A stretch of 64,000 bases of DNA from CAVQBP01 sp963848195 (GCA_963848195.1 CAWKCY010000016.1:697657-761656); one strand, 5' to 3'; positions 17,336 to 26,470 are shown, counted from the first letter of the stretch. A program made the numbers and translations. Notes: generated from the letters alone by a model not told the origin.

Positions 17336-18060
17336 TTGATAGATTATTAATCCTATATGAATTGCAAACTATAGATGATCAGCTTGATGATTTGGAAGAA
17401 CTTAGGGGTGATCTGCCAAACGCCGTTGAATCTCTAAAAGAAAAACTTAATTCATTAAAATCGGATATCGATGCCAAAGAGAAGGAACGTAAAGAATCTC
17501 TTAAAAAAAGGGAAGAGAATGACGAAGAGATAGAAAAGTTGAAAACAAACCAGAAGAAATTCAAAGCGCAGCTTTATCAGGTAAGGAACAATAAAGAATA
17601 TGATGCGCTTACTAAGGAAATTGATCATACTGATGAGCAGATGGGAAAACTTGAAACTGAAAACAACACACTCGCGGATAGAAGTAAAACTCTGGCTGAT
17701 GAAATTGAAGATACTAAACCGCAATTGAACGATTTAAAAGAAGAGCTCAAAGCTAAAGAATCCGATCTAAAAGATATTATTAAGACTAACGAAAAAGAAG
17801 AAATTAAGTTAAGAGAAAAAAGAAAAGAAATTGAAAGTAAAGTTAAAAAACCTGATTATTCGGCTTATATGAGAATTAGGAAGGCTAAAAAAGGAAAAGC
17901 TGTTGCAACCATTAAGCGTTCAGCTTGTTCCGGTTGTCATAATATTGTCCCTTCTCAAAGGCAGCTTGAGATTCGAAGAAATAATAGGCTTTTCTTTTGC
18001 GAATATTGCGGAAGGATTTTAGTCTCCGCGGAAGTCGCTGAAACTGTCGATTCCGAGTAA
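17332..18060 (+). CDS. Coiled-coil protein with C-terminal C4 zinc ribbon (CT398/zf-RING_7 family)
   Basis: Residues ~15-170 are an almost uninterrupted, highly charged coiled coil. The C-terminus has a four-cysteine zinc ribbon: C199-C202 (CSGCH) and C223-C226 (CEYCGRIL). This two-part architecture is that of the widely conserved CT398/DUF164 family, found with Nif3 and RNase P genes in related genomes; its function is not established. The start is TTG, overlapping the Nif3-like stop (TTGA), with an AGGAG ribosome site 10 nt upstream that supports this start. Cytoplasmic, and co-transcribed with the preceding gene. Confidence 0.88.
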   Translation: MIDRLLILYELQTIDDQLDDLEELRGDLPNAVESLKEKLNSLKSDIDAKEKERKESLKKREENDEEIEKLKTNQKKFKAQLYQVRNNKEYDALTKEIDHTDEQMGKLETENNTLADRSKTLADEIEDTKPQLNDLKEELKAKESDLKDIIKTNEKEEIKLREKRKEIESKVKKPDYSAYMRIRKAKKGKAVATIKRSACSGCHNIVPSQRQLEIRRNNRLFFCEYCGRILVSAEVAETVDSE

Positions 18061-18269
18061 ATAAATCGAGATTCTGCAGTTCGTTTTTTACCTGAAATTT
18101 ATAATAGGGGGGAGCCATACCTTTTATTACTCAAGGATAATTACTTTTCTGCTTTTTTAAGAGTTGTAATTTCTTATATTTACTTAATTAAATAAATTAA
18201 GTTTAATAACTTAACCATTGAGTTAACTTTTATTATTAATTAAAAAGTTTAACAAAATTAGAAATTTAA

Positions 18270-18684
18270 AAGTTCAATCCGGGCAATTGCTCCCCGATAA
18301 AATTGGGGGGAGGAAAGTCCGAACTTCATAGAACAGGGTGCCGGATAACGTCCGGGATTACGACCGCCTCAAGCGGCTGTGATACGGAAAGTGCCACAGA
18401 AAATATACTTCTCCGCTTTAAGCGGAGTAAAGGTGAAAAGGCAGGGTAAGAGCCTACCGCTCCGGTAGTAATAACGGAGGCAGGGTAAACCCCACCCGAA
18501 GCAAGGTCAAATAAGGAAATCTTCCCGGGTATTTCCGGGACAAGGTTGTTCGCTTTGAATGTCCTGTCAAAGGGACTGGATTTCCGGGTAGACCGCTTGA
18601 GTGTTATAGTAATATAACACCCAGACAAATAATTGCCGCCTGGTTTTACCAGGTTACAGAATTCGGCTTACAGGTTGAACTTTT
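18270..18684 (+). ncRNA. rnpB: RNase P RNA (class A)
   Basis: Catalytic RNA for tRNA 5' maturation. The conserved CR-I block GAGGAAAGTCCGAACTTC lies near the 5' end, GAAGCAAGGTCAAATAAGG in the middle and ACAGAATTCGGCTTACAGG at the 3' end. The termini pair as P1 (AAGTTCAA with TTGAACTT), which fixes the ends within a few bases. Length ~415 nt is typical. It sits 25 bp before recJ, with no clear terminator in between, so some read-through into recJ is likely. Short ORFs across this interval on the opposite strand are not real. Confidence 0.97.
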
Positions 18685-18709
18685 GTTCTTATAATTTTAT
18701 GGGAATTTA

Positions 18710-20467
18710 ATGCCTGAAAAGCGTTGGAAAATAAGAAATATCGAAGATAGCTATGCTGTTCAATCTTTGGCAGATTCTCTTAATATTTCTGAAATTCTTG
18801 CTAAACTGCTTGTTATTAGAAATGTTAAGAACTTTACTCAGGCAAAAAATTTCTTTAGACCTGCATTAGAATCACTTCACGACCCTTTCCTTATGCATGG
18901 AATGGAAGAGGCTACCTCACGCGTTATACAGGCTTTAACTGAAAATCAATTAATATGTATCTACGGTGATTATGATGTTGACGGAACCTGTTCTACTGCT
19001 CTGCTTTATCTTTTCTTAAAAGAACTGGATGCTAATGTAGAATATTATATCCCTAAAAGATTAACTGACGGCTACGGTTTATCAAGCTCGGCTGTTGATA
19101 TTGTTAAAAACAAAGGAACTTCCCTTTTAATCTCTGTAGATTGCGGTATTACTGCTGTTGAAGAGACGGTTTATGCTAAATCTTTAGGGATGGATGTAAT
19201 TATTTGCGATCACCATCAGCCTAAAGATAAAATACCCGATGCTCTTGCTGTACTTGACCCCCTGAAACCTGGTTGTAATTATCCCTTTAAGTATTTATCA
19301 GGAGCCGGAGTTGCGTTAAAATTAGCACAGGGAGTGGCTGAAAGAATTGGAAAAAGAGAACTGCCGCTGCAATACCTGGATTTGGTCGCTCTTGCCGGTG
19401 CTGCTGATATTGTCCCCCTAATTGATGAAAATAGGATTTTAGTCAGAGAGGGGTTGGAACAGATTAACCAAAATCCTAGACCGGGAATTTTGGCTTTAAT
19501 TAAAAGCAGCGGAATGGAACCGGGAAATCTGTCTTCAGGGCAGGTGGTTTTTACTATTGCTCCAAGAGTAAATGCCGTTGGAAGGTTAGGAGATGCCGAA
19601 AGAGCTGTCCAGCTCTTTATAACAAATGATAAGGAAGAAGCTTTTAATCTTGCACATATTCTTGAAACTGAAAACTATGAAAGAAGAAAGATTGATGTAG
19701 ATACTTTTGACAATGCTCTGGAAATAGTTGGCAGCACTTTAGACCTTCAAAAAGAAAAAGCCATTGTTCTACATCAGGAATCATGGCATCCCGGAGTTAT
19801 AGGCATTGTTGCTTCAAGACTAGTTGAAAAATATTACAGACCTACAATCATGTTAACGACGGTTGATGGTGTTGCCAAGGGCTCTGCAAGGAGTATTTCT
19901 AATTTTAATATTTATGAAGCTCTAAAAAAGTGTGAGGATTTATTAATTCAATTTGGAGGGCATCAGGCTGCAGCAGGACTTGCAGTTGAAGTAGAAAAGA
20001 TTGAAGAGTTTAAATTAAGATTCAATCAGGTAGTAAAAGATTCATTTTTAGGCGATGATTTATCACCTGAATTGAATATAGATTCTAAAATTAAATTTTC
20101 GGAAATTACCCCTAAGTTTTTAAGGATTTTGGAACAGTTTGCTCCATTCGGTCCTGGAAATTTACGGCCTGTGTTTTTGGCTGAAAATGTTGAGGTGGCA
20201 AATGTACCGCATATTGTCGGCAACGATCATTTAATTGTATGTCTAAAGCAGAACGGATCGGAAAAAATATTCGATTGTATCGGTTTTAATATGGGTAACT
20301 ACTGTGATTTAATTAATAAAAATAATTCTGTACTTGATATTGTTTTTCATATTGATAAAACTGTAAGAGACGGACGGGTTTTTTCGCAATTTAAATTCAA
20401 AGATATAAAAGTAAAAGATAAGCCGGCATCTGCCGGAAGGGAGATGATAGATGTCAGGTCATTCTAA
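18710..20467 (+). CDS. recJ: Single-stranded-DNA-specific exonuclease RecJ
   Basis: 5'-3' ssDNA exonuclease for recombination and mismatch repair. DHH-family motifs: D87-Y-D-V-D91-G-T (motif I), VDCGI, D167-H-H (motif III) in ICDHHQPKD, and the DHHA1 motif GGHQAAAGLAVE. The C-terminal OB domain ends at a normal position; 585 residues is typical. The last 17 bp overlap the start of yebC, so the two are translationally linked. It follows the RNase P RNA gene directly. Confidence 0.96.
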   Translation: MPEKRWKIRNIEDSYAVQSLADSLNISEILAKLLVIRNVKNFTQAKNFFRPALESLHDPFLMHGMEEATSRVIQALTENQLICIYGDYDVDGTCSTALLYLFLKELDANVEYYIPKRLTDGYGLSSSAVDIVKNKGTSLLISVDCGITAVEETVYAKSLGMDVIICDHHQPKDKIPDALAVLDPLKPGCNYPFKYLSGAGVALKLAQGVAERIGKRELPLQYLDLVALAGAADIVPLIDENRILVREGLEQINQNPRPGILALIKSSGMEPGNLSSGQVVFTIAPRVNAVGRLGDAERAVQLFITNDKEEAFNLAHILETENYERRKIDVDTFDNALEIVGSTLDLQKEKAIVLHQESWHPGVIGIVASRLVEKYYRPTIMLTTVDGVAKGSARSISNFNIYEALKKCEDLLIQFGGHQAAAGLAVEVEKIEEFKLRFNQVVKDSFLGDDLSPELNIDSKIKFSEITPKFLRILEQFAPFGPGNLRPVFLAENVEVANVPHIVGNDHLIVCLKQNGSEKIFDCIGFNMGNYCDLINKNNSVLDIVFHIDKTVRDGRVFSQFKFKDIKVKDKPASAGREMIDVRSF

Positions 20468-21173
20468 GTGGGCTACCACAAGACGAAAAAAAGCTGTTAT
20501 AGATGCAAAAAGGGGGAAAATGTTTACAAAACTGATTAAAGAAATTACTATTGCTGCCAGAGAAGGAGGAGGGGATCCTGAAGGTAATCCCAGATTAAGG
20601 CTTGCTGTCGATAATGCCAAAGCCGCTAATATGCCTCAAGATAATATAGAAAGAGCTATTAAAAAAGCTACCGGAGAGCTCGAAGGACAGTCATTTCATG
20701 AATTAACTTATGAAGGCTACGGTCCTGGAGGTATAGCTATTATGGTGGAAGTGGCTACCGATAATAAGAACAGAACTGTTGCTGAAATCAGACATTTATT
20801 CAGCAAAAGCGGGGGCAGCTTGGGTGAATCAGGGTCCGTTGCATGGATGTTTGATAGAAAAGGGGTTATTTTGCTTCCTAAAAAAGAAAAAACAGAAGAT
20901 GAAATAATGGAAGTTATTCTCGAAGAGGGTGCGGAAGACCTTCAAATGGAAGATGAATATTTTGAAGTTCAGACTCCCCTCGAGTCATTTGAACCTGTGA
21001 GAAGGGTTCTGGCAAATAAAGATTTTCAAATTGAAAATGCTTCCCTTCAATGGATTGCTAAAAATGCAGTGCCTGTTACTGGAGATGATGCTGAAAAAGT
21101 TATGAAATTAATCGAATCATTGGAAGACAGCGATGATGTTCAAAATGTTTTTTCCAATGCTGATTTTGTGTAG
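20451..21173 (+). CDS. yebC: YebC/PmpR-family protein
   Basis: Highly conserved family long described as transcriptional regulators and more recently linked to translation of proline-rich stretches. The N-terminus MSGHSKWATTRRKKAVIDAK and the REGGGDPEGNPRLR segment are diagnostic. The three-domain body has the usual acidic C-terminus. Length 240 matches the family. It overlaps the recJ end by 17 bp and precedes ruvC and ruvA, the usual yebC-ruvC-ruvA order of many bacteria. Confidence 0.95.
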   Translation: MSGHSKWATTRRKKAVIDAKRGKMFTKLIKEITIAAREGGGDPEGNPRLRLAVDNAKAANMPQDNIERAIKKATGELEGQSFHELTYEGYGPGGIAIMVEVATDNKNRTVAEIRHLFSKSGGSLGESGSVAWMFDRKGVILLPKKEKTEDEIMEVILEEGAEDLQMEDEYFEVQTPLESFEPVRRVLANKDFQIENASLQWIAKNAVPVTGDDAEKVMKLIESLEDSDDVQNVFSNADFV

Positions 21174-21220
21174 TCATTAATTTTTTTTATAAAAAGTGAA
21201 GAATGAAAGAGGCATATGAT

Positions 21221-21265
21221 CCTTCAAGGTTTTCCGCACTCGACAATTTCTATTAACCTTGAAGG
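21221..21265 (+). promoter_or_regulatory. 11 bp inverted repeat that sequesters the ruvC ribosome site
   Basis: CCTTCAAGGTT and AACCTTGAAGG are perfect inverted repeats with a 23 nt loop. The AAGG in the 3' arm is the only plausible Shine-Dalgarno for ruvC (9 nt before the ATG), so folding would hide it. No T-run follows, arguing against a terminator. Confidence 0.55.
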
Positions 21266-21274
21266 TATTTTAAT

Positions 21275-21823
21275 ATGATTATACTCGGGGTAGATCCCGG
21301 AACAATTTTTACCGGTTTCGGAGTAATAAAACAAAGAAACAATAATTATATCCGGATAAAAAACGGGATAATTAAATTACCTTCTTATAAAAGCCTGCCG
21401 TTAAAATTAGAAATAATTTATGATGAAATAGTAAAAATTATTAAAGAATTTAAACCGGATGAATTTGCAATTGAGACAGCCTTTTATGGAAAAAATGTTC
21501 AGTCTGCAATGAAAATTGGCTATGCACGCGGTGCTGCTTTATTAGCTGCAGTACATAATAATATACCTACCAGTGAGTATTCACCCAGAGAAATAAAAAA
21601 ATCCGTAGTCGGAAGAGGCTCCGCATCAAAAGAACAGGTTTGCTATATGATTAAAACACTACTTGAGCTTAAGCAGGAAAATATGCGTTATGATGAATCC
21701 GATGCGTTAGCTGTAGCTGTCTGTCATGCATTCAGAATGACCCGACTTAACGGATCTGCCAAAAAAAGTAAGGATTGGAAATCTTTTATCGAAATTTACC
21801 CGGAAAGAGTAATTAACAATTAA
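21275..21823 (+). CDS. ruvC: Holliday junction endonuclease RuvC
   Basis: Resolves Holliday junctions with RuvAB. The four catalytic acids are visible: D7 (GVDPGT), E67 (AIETAFYGKN), and D140/D143 (RYDESDALAVAVCHAF). The KSVVGRGSASKEQV segment is typical. Length 182 is slightly longer than E. coli through a basic tail. It lies 101 bp after yebC, and a hairpin covers the ribosome-binding region. ruvB is not in the window. Confidence 0.95.
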   Translation: MIILGVDPGTIFTGFGVIKQRNNNYIRIKNGIIKLPSYKSLPLKLEIIYDEIVKIIKEFKPDEFAIETAFYGKNVQSAMKIGYARGAALLAAVHNNIPTSEYSPREIKKSVVGRGSASKEQVCYMIKTLLELKQENMRYDESDALAVAVCHAFRMTRLNGSAKKSKDWKSFIEIYPERVINN

Positions 21824-21886
21824 CTATTAACTTTTAACTAATTTAACCATTAACTATTAACCATTAACTATTACCATTAACTATTA
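21819..21886 (+). repeat. AT-rich tandem repeats filling the ruvC-ruvA gap
   Basis: Three near-identical 13-14 bp units of CCATTAACTATTA run directly up to the ruvA ATG, preceded by degenerate versions (AATTAACTATTAAC) that begin inside the ruvC stop region. There is no Shine-Dalgarno for ruvA. The repeat may be slippage-prone and could vary in length between strains. Confidence 0.75.
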
Positions 21887-21889
21887 TCC

Positions 21890-22468
21890 ATGATCGGTTA
21901 TCTATCTGGCAAAATAATTTCCTCCAAACCTACTAAAATATTAATAGATGTAAACGGGGTCGGCTACCTTGTAAGCATTTCGATTAATACGTTTGAACAA
22001 ATATCCGGAAGAGAGTCTATTTCTTTATTTATTTATACCCACGTAAAGGAAGATTCTATTTCGTTATTCGGATTCTTTTCCGAAGCTGAAAAAGAAATGT
22101 TTGAATTGCTAATCACTATTACTGGTATAGGGCCAAAACTGGCCATAAGTATATTATCGGGAATTCGAGTTGATGAGCTTAAACACGCCATCCGTTCTGC
22201 TGATATTTCCAGGATAATTGCCGTACCGGGAATCGGCAGAAAAACTGCCGAAAGATTGGTTCTGGAGCTCAAAACAAAAGTCGACCAGGTCAAAGGAGAA
22301 GAAAAAGAATTATCATTTAGTGTAAAAAATGAAGCAGTTGCGGCATTAACAACTCTGGGTTATAACTCTAAGCTTGCCGATATTACAGTAAGGAACATTT
22401 TGAATTCCGATCCCAATATTTCTATTGAAGATTTAATTAAAAAAGCTTTGGGTAATTTAAATAAATAA
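21890..22468 (+). CDS. ruvA: Holliday junction branch migration protein RuvA
   Basis: Binds four-way junctions and loads RuvB. The N-terminal OB fold (MIGYLSGKIISSKPTKILIDV) is followed by tandem helix-hairpin-helix motifs (GIGPKLAISILSG and VPGIGRKTAERLVLELK) and a C-terminal domain of ~50 residues (AVAALTTLGY) that contacts RuvB. Length 192 is typical. Its start is fixed by family alignment, although only tandem repeats and no ribosome site lie upstream. Confidence 0.95.
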   Translation: MIGYLSGKIISSKPTKILIDVNGVGYLVSISINTFEQISGRESISLFIYTHVKEDSISLFGFFSEAEKEMFELLITITGIGPKLAISILSGIRVDELKHAIRSADISRIIAVPGIGRKTAERLVLELKTKVDQVKGEEKELSFSVKNEAVAALTTLGYNSKLADITVRNILNSDPNISIEDLIKKALGNLNK

Positions 22469-22565
22469 GCCGGCATAGGGACAACACAAATATATTTATA
22501 ATTAAAGGGGAAGCTGATTAAATATTCTTTTGAAAATAATTAAACAATTTTTTGGAATAAAGAAG

Positions 22566-23513
22566 ATGAAAGACAGAATCAAATACTTAATTATAATAAT
22601 TTTATTTTTTTCATCTATTGTATTACCGCAAAATGTTGAACATCCTGCTGGAGATTATGCAGTTGTAAATGGTAGAAAACTCTGGTATGAAATAGAGGGA
22701 AAAGGAGAACCTATTCTCTTAATTCCAGGAGGTCCGGGGAATTCCCATACATATTTTCATCCATGGTTTTCAGAATTGGCAAAGGATTATAAAGTGATAT
22801 ATTTTGATGCGTACGGAAGGGGAAAGTCGGATAGAGCAAAATCCTCTGATCAATATTCATTTAAAGAAGATGTTGACGATATTGAAGGTTTACGAAAAGC
22901 TTTAGGATTAGACAGATGGGATATTCTCGGTCATTCTTATGGAGGTTTAGTTGCACAGCAGTATGCACTGGATTATCCAAACTCTGTTAATAAATTAATA
23001 CTTATAAGCACCTTTTATAGCGGGGAGATGTGGCAGGAAAATGATAATAGTTCCAATCATGAAATCAGAAATCAATATCCGGAAGTATGGGAAAAGGTTA
23101 TGAAGTTAAGAAATATAGGGGAACCGTCTAGTTCCAGGGAACATATTAATACATATTCTGTCCCTTCCGGATTATTATATTTTTATGATGCATCTAATGC
23201 TTATAAAGTTAGAAGTGATTCATTGATAATGAATACCGATGTATATTATCAAATAGCCGGGAAAGATGCTGACTTTCTTATAAGCGGAGATATAGGACCC
23301 CTTGATTTTAGAGAAAAGCTGAAGAATTTAAATATGCCAATATTAATTCTTGAAGGAAGATTTGACAGAATATCAATTCCTCGATTTTCAATAAAATATA
23401 AAGATTATGCTCCTCAAGCTGAATTTGTAATGTTTGAGAAAAGCGGTCATGAACCCTTTGTTGAAGAACCTGAAAAAACCTTCAAGGTTATTACGGATTT
23501 TCTTAAAAAATAA
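22566..23513 (+). CDS. Secreted alpha/beta hydrolase (proline iminopeptidase-like)
   Basis: Alpha/beta-hydrolase fold with oxyanion motif LIPGGPGNSH, nucleophile elbow GHSYGG, and a late Asp/His pair (LEGRFDRISIP and KSGHEPFVEEPE). The GGPG motif suits the proline-iminopeptidase/epoxide-hydrolase-like branch. I prefer the ATG that begins MKDRIKYLIIIILFF, because it gives a clean signal peptide ending near VLPQ. A TTG start 36 bp upstream is possible. The substrate is unknown. A repeat element follows the stop by about 50 bp. Confidence 0.82.
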   Translation: MKDRIKYLIIIILFFSSIVLPQNVEHPAGDYAVVNGRKLWYEIEGKGEPILLIPGGPGNSHTYFHPWFSELAKDYKVIYFDAYGRGKSDRAKSSDQYSFKEDVDDIEGLRKALGLDRWDILGHSYGGLVAQQYALDYPNSVNKLILISTFYSGEMWQENDNSSNHEIRNQYPEVWEKVMKLRNIGEPSSSREHINTYSVPSGLLYFYDASNAYKVRSDSLIMNTDVYYQIAGKDADFLISGDIGPLDFREKLKNLNMPILILEGRFDRISIPRFSIKYKDYAPQAEFVMFEKSGHEPFVEEPEKTFKVITDFLKK

Positions 23514-23899
23514 TAATTATTTCCAAATTCATTTACTAATAAAGGTAACACAAGAATTAGAATATGAAAGATGACATCTTTACTTTACAAAAATAAACCT
23601 TAATATAAACTTATATTTTTAAGAACAAACTGAAAACGATTTTACTTTTAAAGATGTCATCTTTATATCTGATCTTCTGCTTATAATATTAACTTTTATC
23701 CATAAAATTCTTGCATTTAATAAAATAACCCCCTGATTTTTACATGCCGGTTTTATGTTTTGAATTTGAGATTTAATATTTGGAATTTATTTGAATTTTG
23801 TCATTTGTCGTTTGGAATTTTAAATCCTGCTTATGCTTCTTGTCTTTTTGTTTTAAACTTTCTATTTATATATTATGCTTACAATTCCTTGGAGGTACT
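23514..23899. other. Gene-free gap with two repeat types
   Basis: The first part holds a ~97 bp inverted-repeat element. From about 23750 it turns into degenerate repeats of TTTGGAATTT-like words (TTTGAATTTG, ATATTTGGAATTT, GTCGTTTGGAATTTT), a family also seen near 39.7, 40.4 and 42.3 kb. GGAGG at 23891-23895 is the ribosome site of the next gene. An upstream in-frame extension of that gene into the repeats is judged false. Confidence 0.7.
23567..23664. repeat. ~97 bp dispersed inverted-repeat element, copy 2
   Basis: Ends AAAGATGACATCTTTA and TAAAGATGTCATCTTT, as in copy 1. The interior shares ATATAAACTTATA and TGAAAACGATTTTAC-like words with copy 3. Similarity to copy 3 continues about 16 bp outward on the left (CAAGAAT-AG), so the element is probably somewhat longer than the palindromic ends. 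Confidence 0.8.
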
Positions 23900-24715
23900 A
23901 TGAGATTTACAATTATATTACTCTTTGGTTTACTAATTGCAGCCGGTTGTTCGGAGAAAAAACAAAATAATATGAATGAGGGGACATCGATTGCTTCAAA
24001 GGAAGTAGATTATTCTTCAGACGGAACAACATTGAAAGGCTTTCTTGCATATGATTCAAGCATAACAGGAAAGAGACCGGGAGTGATAGTTGTACATGAA
24101 TGGTGGGGATTAAATGATTATGCAAGAAAAAGAGCTGAGATGCTGGCTAAACTCGGATATGTAGCACTTGCCATTGATATGTATGGCAATGGAATAACAA
24201 CCGAACATCCGGATGATGCAGGGAAATTCGCATCTGATGTTATGCAGCATATGGATACTGCCAGGGCTCGATTTAATGCAGGTCTCAAGCTTATTAAAGA
24301 AGAACCGGAGACCGATACCACCAATATTGCGGCAATCGGATATTGTTTCGGAGGAGGAATTGTACTCCGGATGGCTCTAAATGGAGATGATCTTGACGGA
24401 GTTGTGAGTTTTCACGGAGACCTTCCAGCGCAGCCGGTTAAAAATCCGGATGATGTAAAAGCAAAAATACTTGTGTGCAACGGTGCAGCTGATCCCTTTA
24501 ATCCTAGAGAAAAAGTAGATACTTTTAAAAAAGAAATGGACAATGCCGGTGTAGATTATAAATTAGTAAATTATCCGGGTGCGGTGCATAGCTTTACTAA
24601 CCCTGCTGCCGATAGTATTGGTAAAAAATTCAAATTACCGCTGGCATATAATAAAGAAGCCGACGAGAAAAGCTGGGCAGCAATGCAGGATTTTTTCCAT
24701 CAGATATTTAAATAA
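23900..24715 (+). CDS. Dienelactone hydrolase-family lipoprotein
   Basis: The lipobox LIAAGC places the lipidated Cys at 17, so the protein is probably membrane-anchored outside the cytoplasm. The dienelactone hydrolase fold is seen in VVHEWWGLNDYARKRAEMLA, the cysteine nucleophile elbow GYCFGGG, the Asp in CNGAADPFNP and the His in GAVHSFTNP. DLH enzymes hydrolyse cyclic esters; the natural substrate here is unknown. The ATG is chosen because GGAGG lies 5 bp upstream and gives a proper signal peptide; a longer version would start inside repeats. Confidence 0.88.
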   Translation: MRFTIILLFGLLIAAGCSEKKQNNMNEGTSIASKEVDYSSDGTTLKGFLAYDSSITGKRPGVIVVHEWWGLNDYARKRAEMLAKLGYVALAIDMYGNGITTEHPDDAGKFASDVMQHMDTARARFNAGLKLIKEEPETDTTNIAAIGYCFGGGIVLRMALNGDDLDGVVSFHGDLPAQPVKNPDDVKAKILVCNGAADPFNPREKVDTFKKEMDNAGVDYKLVNYPGAVHSFTNPAADSIGKKFKLPLAYNKEADEKSWAAMQDFFHQIFK

Positions 24716-24743
24716 GGTTGACATCTAAATTCTGTTATAGATG

Positions 24744-25250
24744 CTATTCTATAAATAAATCTGCCGGCGAAGATTCAAAGGCTTCATCGGCAGGCAGAGC
24801 AGGATTTTGGGATGCATTTACAGCTAATTGATCGCATCTTTCATTTTCCGTATGCCCGTTATGGCCTCTGACCCAGAAAAATTTAACTTCGTGTTTTTGA
24901 AGCAGATCGAATACTTCTTTCCATAAATCGGGATTTAATAACTTTTGTTTTTTATTCCTTTTCCATCCTAAATTCTTCCACTTAAAAATCCAGCCTAATT
25001 CAACAGCATCAACAATATATTTTGAATCACTGTAAATATTTACTTTACATTTTTCTTTTAGCGAATTTAATCCTTCGATAACAGCTTTTAATTCCATTCT
25101 GTTATTGGTAGTTTTTCTGAATCCGCCGGATAGTTCTTTAATATTATCTTTATATTTTAGAATAACTCCATAGCCTCCTGGACCCGGATTCCCGCTTGAA
25201 GCGCCGTCGGTGTACATATTAATTTCTTTTAGCATATGTTCAGTTACCAT
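24744..25250 (-). CDS. rnhA: Ribonuclease HI
   Basis: Degrades the RNA strand of RNA-DNA hybrids. The active-site acids are visible: D15 in MYTDGASSGNPGPGGYG, E in NNRMELKAVIEGL, D in IYSDSKYIVDA, and the GHNGHTENERCDQLA segment with the last His/Asp. The C-terminal ~20 residues are a short extension. It overlaps the DUF4143 ATPase gene by 7 bp and is probably read from the same transcript. Confidence 0.95.
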   Translation of the reverse strand: MVTEHMLKEINMYTDGASSGNPGPGGYGVILKYKDNIKELSGGFRKTTNNRMELKAVIEGLNSLKEKCKVNIYSDSKYIVDAVELGWIFKWKNLGWKRNKKQKLLNPDLWKEVFDLLQKHEVKFFWVRGHNGHTENERCDQLAVNASQNPALPADEAFESSPADLFIE

Positions 25251-26470
25251 AGCAAATTTACCGGTAAAGCAAAAAGGTTTTTAGAGAAAGGTATAATTTC
25301 ATTGCCGGTATAAATAATTATGCCTCTTAAAAATTTATTTTTTGTTTCATTAGATAGAATTCTCAAATGATTAAACATATCATTATTAATTTTTGAGGTA
25401 GCTTTTACTTCAATACCAATTAACATCCCGTCATTTCTTTCAATAATAAAATCAACTTCCTGTCCTGATGAAGTACGAAAATGATAGAGAGATAAAAGGA
25501 ACTTACTCCATGAAGATAATTTTACAAGTTCCATCATTACGAAATTTTCGAGCACCCTTCCCCATAATAACGGGTCGTTCATTATCTTGCCCGCTTCGAA
25601 TGCTGTTAAATGGGAAAGTAAACCGGTATCAGCAAGATATATTTTTGGCGTTTTAATTAATCTTTTGGAAAGATTACCCGACCATGCAGGGAGAATATAG
25701 ATTAAAAAAACAGCTTCAAGTAAAAAGATATATCTTTTAAGAGTTGTTTGTGGGATTGCAGAGGAACGTGAAAGTTCAGCAAAGTTTAATAATGTTCCCG
25801 CTCTTGCAGAAAATATTCTTAAAAGTTTCGGCAGCTCATTAAGCTTATCAATATTAGAAATATCCCTTACATCTCTTTGTAAAATTGTTGTCAGATAGGA
25901 TTTAAACCAGGCCTCCTGTCTTGATCTTTCTTTTCTTGATAACATTTCAGGGAAACCGCCTTTTATTATTTTTTCAGCAAGATTATCCTTACTAAGGTCA
26001 AGGTCGGAAACACTGAATTCCTTGTTAAATATTTCATCTATAAGATTAAATTTGCTTCCTGAAATTTCACTTTGAGCCAGCGGGAATAAATTTAGTATTT
26101 CAATTCTTCCGGCTAGTGATTCGGAAATTTTTGGTAATAGGAAAACATTAGAAGAGCCGGTTAAGAGGAAGCTGCGTGATTTACGATCTTTATCTACTAA
26201 ATTTTTAATTGCTAAAAATATCCCGGGTGCTCTTTGAATCTCATCTAAAGCGAGATTTTCGTTATATGAAGAAAGAAATTCTAAGGGATTGTTTTGGGCA
26301 GCTGATAAAATGCCAGGATCATCAAATGTTAGATACCTTGCTTTAAATTCATGTTCTATAATATTTTTCAAAAGAGTACTTTTGCCTGTTTGTCTAGCGC
26401 CATGGAGGAGGACTACGGGGGAATCGGTAAGAGCCTCCAGCAAATTCGGGGTTATTTTCCTATAAATCAT
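25244..26470 (-). CDS. AAA ATPase with DUF4143 C-terminal domain
   Basis: Walker A HGARQTGKST (23-32) and Walker B-like LALDEIQ (D76, E77) define the AAA_14 domain; the C-terminal half with FRTSSGQEVDFIIE and GIEVKA is DUF4143. The VDFIIE...EVK pattern resembles a PD-(D/E)xK nuclease core. These ATPases are common, mobile, and often called putative antitoxin-like or transposon-linked, but their function is not known. No partner toxin is visible. The 7 bp overlap with rnhA shows it lies upstream in the same transcript. Confidence 0.88.
   Translation of the reverse strand: MIYRKITPNLLEALTDSPVVLLHGARQTGKSTLLKNIIEHEFKARYLTFDDPGILSAAQNNPLEFLSSYNENLALDEIQRAPGIFLAIKNLVDKDRKSRSFLLTGSSNVFLLPKISESLAGRIEILNLFPLAQSEISGSKFNLIDEIFNKEFSVSDLDLSKDNLAEKIIKGGFPEMLSRKERSRQEAWFKSYLTTILQRDVRDISNIDKLNELPKLLRIFSARAGTLLNFAELSRSSAIPQTTLKRYIFLLEAVFLIYILPAWSGNLSKRLIKTPKIYLADTGLLSHLTAFEAGKIMNDPLLWGRVLENFVMMELVKLSSWSKFLLSLYHFRTSSGQEVDFIIERNDGMLIGIEVKATSKINNDMFNHLRILSNETKNKFLRGIIIYTGNEIIPFSKNLFALPVNLLW

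Noticed and set aside
18326..18628. 100-codon minus-strand ORF opposite the RNase P RNA
   Set aside because: It lies entirely over the highly conserved ribozyme, has no family similarity and no ribosome site.
23798..23899. N-terminal extension of the dienelactone hydrolase lipoprotein
   Set aside because: It reads through intergenic degenerate repeats, and the internal ATG has GGAGG and starts a perfect lipoprotein signal peptide.
25244..26470. DUF4143 ATPase with rnhA as a toxin-antitoxin pair
   Set aside because: RNase HI is a clear housekeeping enzyme with all catalytic residues; the overlap alone does not support a toxin-antitoxin system.
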